Below are positions 1-4,626 of a stretch of 5,861 nt of DNA, in pieces (the first letter of the stretch is position 1; each line of letters begins with the position of its first letter). Both the position numbers and the translations under genes were made by a program. Under the pieces are notes generated by a model. It was not told where the DNA came from and did not search any database. It was given only the letters and a program-made list of their open reading frames with translations. The stretch comes from Synergistales bacterium (GTDB taxonomy: Bacteria > Synergistota > Synergistia > Synergistales > Thermovirgaceae): contig JAHDOX010000018.1 in assembly GCA_018434645.1 (NCBI GenBank), positions 1 to 5,861 of the forward strand. Reading direction: 5' to 3'.

Positions 1-1
1 C

Positions 2-121
2 CTTCCGGTTCTTGAGTGCGTGGAAGGCAAATTGCTCGATAACCTGCGGAAGGAATTTGAAAGTTGTTGCGGAATGGCTCGGGAAGACCTTAAAACATCG
101 GGAGGAATCGAAAATGCATAA
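2..121 (+). CDS. 3' end of an unidentified upstream gene (partial)
   Basis: This frame is open from the window edge to a TAA at 119-121 and gives 39 residues, with normal-looking codons (GAA, GGC, CTC, AAC, CTG). The visible piece is a charged, probably helical tail with a Cys-Cys pair (ESCCGM) and one more Cys near the start (VLECVEG). It overlaps the ATG of the next gene by 8 bases, and that gene's Shine-Dalgarno lies inside it, so translational coupling is likely. I do not recognise it from the tail alone. In operons of this kind the first gene is often an ArsR/SmtB metalloregulator, and Cys pairs near the C-terminus occur in some of them, so that is the best guess by context only. The competing frame that continues in phase with the next gene has no good start and poorer codons. 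Confidence 0.5.
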   Translation, partial: LPVLECVEGKLLDNLRKEFESCCGMAREDLKTSGGIENA

Positions 122-362
122 GATCCAGATACTTGGTACGGGATGCCCGAAATGCCGCAAGCTCGCCGAGACGGCGGAAAAGGCCGCCACGCAGGTGGGT
201 TTGGACTATGAAATCGTGAAGGTCACCGATTTGAACGACATCATGGACTACGGTGTGGTAGTAACTCCGGGGCTTGCCCTGGACGGAAAGGTGCTTTTTA
301 CGGGAAAGGTCCCTTCAGTAGATGAAGTTACCCGCATGCTCAGGAAGGCCGCCGGGAAATGA
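114..362 (+). CDS. thioredoxin-like small redox protein (CXXC, 'redox-active disulfide protein 2' type)
   Basis: This is an 82-residue protein with a minimal thioredoxin fold. It has a beta strand (KIQILGTG), the redox motif CPKC at residues 11-14, a helix rich in Ala/Glu/Lys, a second strand (YEIVKV), and the cis-proline loop VTP at 50-52, followed by a strand-turn-strand (LALDGKVLFTGKVP) and a last helix. That matches the short archaeal/bacterial thioredoxins found beside UPF0718 permeases and is shorter than a classical thioredoxin of about 105 residues. The start at 114 is chosen because GGGAGGA at 100-106 sits 7 bases upstream and the family begins right before the first strand. A possible in-frame TTG at 12 has no such support. 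It has no signal peptide, so it is cytoplasmic. By context it may reduce ArsC or the permease cysteines; that role is inferred. Confidence 0.88.
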   Translation: MHKIQILGTGCPKCRKLAETAEKAATQVGLDYEIVKVTDLNDIMDYGVVVTPGLALDGKVLFTGKVPSVDEVTRMLRKAAGK

Positions 363-420
363 CCAGGATCCTGTTGCTGTTAAAGAGCGCGTAACGATCG
401 TGTGAAGGGGTTCTCTTTCC

Positions 421-1587
421 GTGAGCGATAAAAACAAACTTTTCTGGCTTGCCGTTGTCTTTGCGCTTTTTTATTTTATGCCGGCCGACAGCTACAGGGT
501 GCAGTCGGGAGCCGTCGAAGCCGTTGCCATGCTCCACGAGTACGCACGGGAACATGTGTTGCTCTGTCTGGTTCCTGCCTTTTTCATCGCCGGAGCCATC
601 AGTGTTTTCGTGAGCGCTCAATCGGTGATGAAATACCTGGGAGGGAATGCACGCAAGTCAGTCGCCTATTCCGTGGCCGCCGTATCGGGTACGGTTCTGG
701 CGGTTTGTTCATGCACCGTTTTGCCGCTTTTCGCCGGGATATACAAGCGTGGAGCCGGACTTGGTCCCGCAACGGCCTTTCTTTATTCCGGCCCGGCCAT
801 TAACGTCCTGGCAATCATATTGACCGCCAGGGTTTTGGGAGTACAGCTGGGCGTCGCAAGGGCCGTGGGTGCCATTGTATTCAGCGTAGTGATAGGTATA
901 GCCATGTCTTTTCTTTTCAACCGCGAGGAAGCCCAAAGGCAGCAGAATTTCGCCCTTGCGGAGGACATCGGCGAAGACAAACCACTTTGGCAAACGATCT
1001 GGCACGTAGTCTCCCTGGTGGTCTTTCTGGTCTTCGCCAACTGGGCTGCGCCGAGGGAACCCGACGGATTGTGGTCTTTGATTTACGGCATAAAGTGGTA
1101 TGTCGCCGGGGTGGCCCTTTTAAGCGTGGTCTTTTCGACGCTCAGGTGGTTCGATCACGGCGAGAGGGAATCCTGGCTGGAGTCCACCAAAGGTTATGCG
1201 CTTCAGGTCATGCCGCTGCTTTTTGCCGGAGTCCTCGTCGCCGGGTTTTTGCTGGGTCGTCCGGGACAGGAAGCACTCATCCCCTCGCGATTCGTCGCCT
1301 CGCTCGTGGGGGGAAACGGTCTTTTCGCCAACTTGTTCGCCTCGCTCGCGGGAGCGTTTATGTATTTCGCCACCCTGACGGAGGTGCCTATCCTGCAGGG
1401 GCTTTTGGGCGCAGGGATGGGGCAGGGCCCTGCCCTTGCCCTGCTCCTTGCCGGGCCGGCCCTTTCGCTGCCTAACATGCTGGTTATACGAAGTGTTTTG
1501 GGCACGAAAAAAACTATTGCCTATGTCGGACTGGTCGTAGCCATGTCGGCGACAGCCGGGATGATTTACGGGACCTTCGCAGCCTGA
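421..1587 (+). CDS. ArsP-type permease (UPF0718/DUF318, ArsP_1 family)
   Basis: This is a 388-residue integral membrane protein with about ten hydrophobic segments (roughly 6-20, 45-67, 83-107, 118-140, 145-166, 190-208, 223-240, 262-278, 305-325, 336-386). The family signature is clear in the first half: a CSC motif at 96-98 followed by PLFAGIYKRGAGLGPA and FLYSGPAIN (120-128). A related motif recurs in the second half (TEVPILQGLLGAGMGQGPA, then LLAGPALSLPN), as expected for the two-repeat architecture. Characterised relatives such as ArsP export trivalent organoarsenicals, and other members are uncharacterised. Linkage to arsC supports an arsenic role here, but the substrate is inferred. 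The GTG start is used because a stop in the same frame lies at 403-405 and GAAGGGG at 404-410 is a plausible, somewhat distant, ribosome site. The 58-base gap before it is the largest within this operon. Confidence 0.88.
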   Translation: MSDKNKLFWLAVVFALFYFMPADSYRVQSGAVEAVAMLHEYAREHVLLCLVPAFFIAGAISVFVSAQSVMKYLGGNARKSVAYSVAAVSGTVLAVCSCTVLPLFAGIYKRGAGLGPATAFLYSGPAINVLAIILTARVLGVQLGVARAVGAIVFSVVIGIAMSFLFNREEAQRQQNFALAEDIGEDKPLWQTIWHVVSLVVFLVFANWAAPREPDGLWSLIYGIKWYVAGVALLSVVFSTLRWFDHGERESWLESTKGYALQVMPLLFAGVLVAGFLLGRPGQEALIPSRFVASLVGGNGLFANLFASLAGAFMYFATLTEVPILQGLLGAGMGQGPALALLLAGPALSLPNMLVIRSVLGTKKTIAYVGLVVAMSATAGMIYGTFAA

Positions 1588-1611
1588 TGGAGCAAGAGAG
1601 AAGGTGCTTTT

Positions 1612-2040
1612 ATGACGGAAAAACTGAAGGTTCTTTTTCTTTGTACGGGAAATTCCAGCCGCAGCCAGATGGCAGAAGGATGGGTCAGGGCACTTAAGGC
1701 AGATTCGATAGAAGCCTGGTCGGCCGGGACTGACCCGAAAGACGTCAACCCGAGGGCCATACAGGTCATGGCCGAAGCAGGCGTGGACATTTCAGGGCAA
1801 AAGAGCAAACATGTGGAAAGCCTGATGGATATTCCCTTCGACTTTGTAATAACACTTTGCAAAGACGCAAGGGATACCTGTCCCATTTTCCCGGGCGACG
1901 CGAAGGTTGTCCACCACGGGTTTGACGATCCTGCGAGAGCAGAAGGTCCCGAAGAGGAAGTACTAAAAGTCTTCAGGCGTGTCCGGGACGAAATCCGGAA
2001 TTTTACCTCGGACATGCCCGACAACCTTCAATACCTGTAA
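1612..2040 (+). CDS. arsC: arsenate reductase, thioredoxin-coupled type (low-molecular-weight tyrosine phosphatase fold)
   Basis: This 142-residue cytoplasmic enzyme reduces arsenate to arsenite. It matches the Bacillus/Staphylococcus ArsC family along its full length. The P-loop is CTGNSSRSQMAEGW with nucleophile Cys11 and Arg17. The resolving cysteines are Cys83 and Cys90 in TLCKDARDTCP, and the general-acid loop is GFDDPARAEG (Asp105/Asp106). All three catalytic cysteines of the Cys10-Cys82-Cys89 relay are therefore present. The non-relay Cys15 of the Bacillus enzyme is Ser16 here. This class is normally recycled by thioredoxin, and a CPKC mini-thioredoxin is encoded two genes upstream. 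GAGAAGGTG at 1598-1606 lies 5 bases before the ATG. The gene follows the permease by 24 bases and is clearly in the same operon. Arsenite efflux would depend on the permease or on a pump outside the window. Confidence 0.95.
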   Translation: MTEKLKVLFLCTGNSSRSQMAEGWVRALKADSIEAWSAGTDPKDVNPRAIQVMAEAGVDISGQKSKHVESLMDIPFDFVITLCKDARDTCPIFPGDAKVVHHGFDDPARAEGPEEEVLKVFRRVRDEIRNFTSDMPDNLQYL

Positions 2041-2044
2041 CAGA

Positions 2045-2050
2045 AGGAGG
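2045..2050 (+). promoter_or_regulatory. Shine-Dalgarno AGGAGG that decides the start of the AhpD-like gene
   Basis: AGGAGG lies between arsC and the next gene. Two in-frame ATGs follow, at 2053 and 2059. The spacing is only 2 bases to the first but 8 bases to the second, so the ATG at 2059 is preferred. This drops two residues (Met-Leu) from the longest reading. Confidence 0.75.
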
Positions 2051-2058
2051 AGATGCTA

Positions 2059-2385
2059 ATGGGTTTTCTCAAGAAATGGTACCCCGAGTTTACCAAAAAA
2101 CTTGACGAAATCGACGAGCTCAGAAAAGAAAAAGGAGTTCTCGACGAAAAGACTTATCAGTTCCTCTGTCTTGCTCTGGCGATCAGGGGCAGGTCGGCTC
2201 CCTGCGTAAGGAAACACTTCCTGGGTGCCCTGGAAGCCGGGGCCACCATGGAGGAAGTATCCCATGTGGTGGCCTTGACGATGAGGGAAGCCGCCGGTAA
2301 CGACGATTGCTGGATCCATGACGTAATCGGTGACGAAAAGGAATTGATGAAGAAGGCCTCTGGAGACTGTTGCTGTAAAAAGTAG
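2059..2385 (+). CDS. carboxymuconolactone decarboxylase / AhpD-like family protein with Cys-rich tail
   Basis: This 108-residue, mostly helical protein resembles the CMD/AhpD family. Helix 1 is amphipathic (FTKKLDEIDELRKEKG), and the core LALAIRGRSAPCVRKHFLGA is followed by LEAGATMEEVSHVVALT, the typical second helix pair. In AhpD-type members the core carries a CxxC plus a downstream His. Here the first position is Ser46, while Cys49 and His53 remain, so a classic CxxC disulfide at this site is missing. Other cysteines occur at 37 and 84, and the protein ends in a cluster, GDCCCKK (Cys104-106), that could bind a thiophilic metal or metalloid or act as a redox relay. This is the last gene of the ars-type operon, 18 bases after arsC. 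A role in arsenic or thiol handling is inferred from position only. It is cytoplasmic, with no signal peptide. The start is set by the AGGAGG at 2045-2050. Confidence 0.82.
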   Translation: MGFLKKWYPEFTKKLDEIDELRKEKGVLDEKTYQFLCLALAIRGRSAPCVRKHFLGALEAGATMEEVSHVVALTMREAAGNDDCWIHDVIGDEKELMKKASGDCCCKK

Positions 2386-2408
2386 CAAAAAGGACAACCG
2401 CTTTTTTG
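2386..2408 (+). terminator. weak possible terminator after the ars-type operon
   Basis: CAAAAAG at 2386-2392 can pair with CTTTTTTG at 2401-2408, with one T bulged and a loop of 8 bases, directly after the TAG of the AhpD-like gene. The run of T at 2402-2407 looks terminator-like. However, the stem is almost all A-T and the T run is part of the stem, so termination would be inefficient. Read-through into the transporter pair is quite possible. Confidence 0.25.
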
Positions 2409-2414
2409 TGTGCA

Positions 2415-2459
2415 GCCTCCCGCCTCAAGTGATATCCTCTTGGGTGCGGGGCGGGAGGC
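2415..2459 (+). promoter_or_regulatory. GC-rich hairpin covering the likely ribosome binding site of the DMT transporter
   Basis: GCCTCCCGCC at 2415-2424 is the exact reverse complement of GGCGGGAGGC at 2450-2459. The arms are separated by 25 bases, within which CAAG (2426-2429) and CTTG (2439-2442) can form a second short stem. The right arm contains GGGAGG (2453-2458), the best Shine-Dalgarno for the downstream gene, at 8 bases from a TTG at 2467 and 11 from a GTG at 2470. If the hairpin forms in mRNA, the site is buried, which suggests control of initiation. No T run follows, so it is not a standard intrinsic terminator. The repeat is seen directly; the regulatory role is inferred. Confidence 0.5.
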
Positions 2460-2466
2460 GATTTCG

Positions 2467-3408
2467 TTGGTGGTTGAACCAGGCAGCAGGAAAGCGATAC
2501 TTTTGGCGGACGGAGCAATGTTCGTGGCCGCCGTTTTCTGGGGGTCGGGTTTCGGGGCCACGAACTGGCTTTTGGGTTTTATGTCCCCCCTTTGGCTTTT
2601 GGCTTTCCGTTTCGTGGCGAGCACTGCCTTGCTGACGGCGGTATTCAAGTCCAGGCTTTCCCGCCTGGGAAGGAAAGACGTCTTCCTGGGCTGTCTGCTG
2701 GGGGGGCTTTTGGCCGTTACGTTCGTCGCTCACATAATCGGGCTGCTTTTCACAACACCGGGGAAGCAATCTTTCATCGCGGGAAGCAACGTGGTGATGG
2801 TCCCCTTTCTTTACGCGCTCTTTTATCGAAAGATGCCCTCGCTCATCGCCACGGCGGGGGCCGTACTTACCACGGCCGGACTTTTGGTAATGGCCTTTAC
2901 CCCGGGGATGACTTTCAACTTTGGTGATGCGCTTTCACTGCTTTTGGCCCTGGGGATTGCCTTTCACGTGTTGGCCGTAGGTAACTTGAGCCGCAGGATG
3001 GACCCCGTGGCCCTCACTGTTGTCCAGATGGCGGCGGCCGGTTTCTTCCTCACCGTTTCGGCTTTTGTTTTCGAACCCTTTCCCCTTCTCGTGGAAGTCC
3101 CCGTCAAAGCCTGGGGAGGGCTCTTATATGTCGTTCTTTTTGTCACCGTCATCCCCTTTCTGATCCAGACGGTGGCCCAGCGCTACAGCCCCGAGACGCA
3201 TGCGGCGATCCTGCTTTCTTTGGAAAGCCCCTCGGGCTATGTTTTCGCCGTTCTCATCGGACAGGAAATCCTGAACGCCCAGATCGTTCTTGGCGGACTG
3301 ATAATTCTCTCGGGTGTGTTCCTTGCCGAGACCGAGACGTTCCTGAGGAAGAAGTTTCACAGACCGCCAAAAATAACCTTAAAATACGATAACGGTGACG
3401 ACCGGTGA
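2467..3408 (+). CDS. DMT superfamily transporter (EamA family, ten-helix exporter)
   Basis: This is an inner-membrane protein of 313 residues (from the TTG at 2467) built from two EamA repeats of five helices each, about residues 13-143 and 153-289. The first repeat has the typical opening FVAAVFWGSGFGATNWLL and SPLWLLAFRFVAS, then GLLFTTPGKQSFIAGSNVV. The second ends with SPETHAAILLSLESPSGYVF and GGLIILSGVFLAE, the usual last helices of the family. A basic cytoplasmic tail follows (residues 291-313). Members export amino acids, metabolites or drugs; the substrate cannot be read from sequence. The reading frame can be extended to a GTG at 2410, but those 19 residues are hydrophilic, lack a well-spaced ribosome site and lie across the hairpin. 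The GGGAGG at 2453-2458 favours TTG 2467 or GTG 2470. The stop overlaps the start of the next gene by 4 bases, so the two are coupled. Confidence 0.87.
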   Translation: MVVEPGSRKAILLADGAMFVAAVFWGSGFGATNWLLGFMSPLWLLAFRFVASTALLTAVFKSRLSRLGRKDVFLGCLLGGLLAVTFVAHIIGLLFTTPGKQSFIAGSNVVMVPFLYALFYRKMPSLIATAGAVLTTAGLLVMAFTPGMTFNFGDALSLLLALGIAFHVLAVGNLSRRMDPVALTVVQMAAAGFFLTVSAFVFEPFPLLVEVPVKAWGGLLYVVLFVTVIPFLIQTVAQRYSPETHAAILLSLESPSGYVFAVLIGQEILNAQIVLGGLIILSGVFLAETETFLRKKFHRPPKITLKYDNGDDR

Positions 3409-4583
3409 CGCAGACGGGAAAGCTTCTCCCAAAGCTCATGGCGGCCAATTTCGGGATAATGGCCTTCAGTCAGGTTTATTTCCTTCTTCCCATGTACCTG
3501 GAGTGGGCAGGGGTGCGGGGGCCCGAGATGGTGGGATGGATTCTTGGAGCCTATTACGCTGCAAGCACCTTTCCGAGACCCTTCCTGGCACAGCTGGTGG
3601 AGCGGTTCCCCCTTCGGAAGGTCCTGATGGCGTCTGCCGTGCTTTGCGCCGTTGGTGGCGTGGGTCTGGCCCTTTCGGGTTCGTCCGTGCCGCTTCTGGT
3701 CTTTTGGAGGACGCTTTCCGGTTTTGCTTTCGGGCTCTACCTGGTGGCCCTTACAACCTACCAGACCATGGTGATCCCCGACGAGGTCCGTGGCGGGGCC
3801 TTCGCTCTCGTCGCAGTGGGCGCCATGGCGCCTTTCGTTATTTCCCTGCCTCTGGGCGACTGGTTCCTGCATAAGGGGAGTTTCTCTTTTTATATCTGGA
3901 TGGGCCCCGTGCTTGCCGTACTAAGCGGGTTTATAGCCTGCATACTGCGGCCCGTCGGCACCACGGGAGGCGGGAAAGAACAAAAAGAGCAATGGGGCAG
4001 GTGGACTGACCTTTTGCGTTTGAGGCCCCTGCAAGTTTTGCTGGTATCGACGGTGCTCTACGGCCTGACGGACGCGGCCATAATATCCGTCACACCCTTG
4101 GCGATGGACAAGAATCTCGTCCCCTCGGCGTTTATGGTTTCCTTTGCTGCAGGGGCCCTTTTGATAAGGATACTGGGATTCAAAATCCTGGACCTTTTCC
4201 CGAGATACGGGACGGCGGCCGTGGTTATCGCCGTCAACGCCGTCGCTCTTTTCGGGACCTCCTTTGCCGGAAGTAACCAGGCCTTTGCCTTTTGGGGGTT
4301 TTTCTACGGCCTGGGGGTGGGCGTAGGTTTCCCCCTGTACCTGGCACTGATAGGCGACGTGGCGCCCCAGTCTTTGAGACCCAAGGCCACGGCGCTGGTC
4401 TGGTTCATCCTGGACGGGTGTTTTTTTGTGACACCAGTATTAATGGGTTATCTTACATCTTGCTTCGGTGCGCCGGGCGCTTTTCGTCTCCTGCCGGGTA
4501 TAATCTTTTTCTGCGCTCCCGGTTTGTACTGGTTCCTCTGGAGGCCCCTCATGGGCGACAAAAAAGAGGGCTCACGGAAGTGA
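3405..4583 (+). CDS. MFS transporter (12-helix major facilitator)
   Basis: This 392-residue membrane protein has the MFS layout of two six-helix halves. They are joined by a hydrophilic loop at about 183-205 (GTTGGGKEQKEQWGRW region). Helix 1 is ANFGIMAFSQVYFLLPMYLE. The helix 2-3 region GWILGAYYAASTFPRPFLAQ and the following VERFPLRKVL form a degenerate motif A: the canonical Asp-Arg-x-Gly-Arg is replaced, but the Arg-Lys turn is kept. Helix 4 begins FWRTLSGFAFGLYL (R102 is typical). The second half includes YGLGVGVGFPLYLALIGDV and the conserved Pro-Lys-Ala-Thr-Ala stretch (326-330). The GTG start overlaps the preceding TGA as GTGA, with no strong Shine-Dalgarno, so translation probably depends on the DMT gene. 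The substrate is unknown, and general efflux is a reasonable guess. Its TGA at 4581-4583 lies inside the terminator stem. Confidence 0.9.
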   Translation: MTQTGKLLPKLMAANFGIMAFSQVYFLLPMYLEWAGVRGPEMVGWILGAYYAASTFPRPFLAQLVERFPLRKVLMASAVLCAVGGVGLALSGSSVPLLVFWRTLSGFAFGLYLVALTTYQTMVIPDEVRGGAFALVAVGAMAPFVISLPLGDWFLHKGSFSFYIWMGPVLAVLSGFIACILRPVGTTGGGKEQKEQWGRWTDLLRLRPLQVLLVSTVLYGLTDAAIISVTPLAMDKNLVPSAFMVSFAAGALLIRILGFKILDLFPRYGTAAVVIAVNAVALFGTSFAGSNQAFAFWGFFYGLGVGVGFPLYLALIGDVAPQSLRPKATALVWFILDGCFFVTPVLMGYLTSCFGAPGAFRLLPGIIFFCAPGLYWFLWRPLMGDKKEGSRK

Positions 4584-4595
4584 GCTCTCTTTTTT
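4560..4595. terminator. bidirectional intrinsic terminator between convergent genes
   Basis: GCTCAC at 4570-4575 and GTGAGC at 4580-4585 pair around a GGAA (GNRA-type) tetraloop. Beyond a single G-T wobble the stem continues through GAG/CTC and an A run (4560-4565) facing a T run (4590-4595). Read on either strand, a GC stem is followed by a run of T, so it can stop both the MFS transcript and the opposing transcript that ends at 4627. The MFS stop codon lies within the right arm. Confidence 0.9.
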
Positions 4596-4626
4596 AACTA
4601 TTGCGTGGACCGGATTCCGCTTGGTT

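Noticed and set aside
12..113. In-frame extension of the thioredoxin-like gene to a TTG at 12
   Set aside because: It lacks a ribosome site, adds 34 residues absent from the fold, and competes with a better coding frame that ends at 121. GGGAGGA at 100-106 supports ATG 114.
394..401. Palindrome ACGATCGT before the permease gene as an operator
   Set aside because: It is a single 8-base palindrome expected by chance at this scale, lies inside an operon and has no second copy nearby.
2408..2438. Possible promoter with TATCCT (2433-2438) preceded by TG
   Set aside because: The -10-like element is weak, no acceptable -35 hexamer lies at 16-19 bases, and transcription from it would start inside the hairpin.
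2410..2466. GTG at 2410 as start of the DMT transporter
   Set aside because: The added residues are not membrane-like, AAGGA upstream is about 15 bases away, and the region forms the GC-rich inverted repeat. TTG 2467 or GTG 2470 has a well-placed GGGAGG.
2157..2648. Minus-strand open frame across the AhpD-like gene and the gap
   Set aside because: It overlaps two well-supported plus-strand genes and the hairpin, and its translation shows no recognisable fold or ribosome site.
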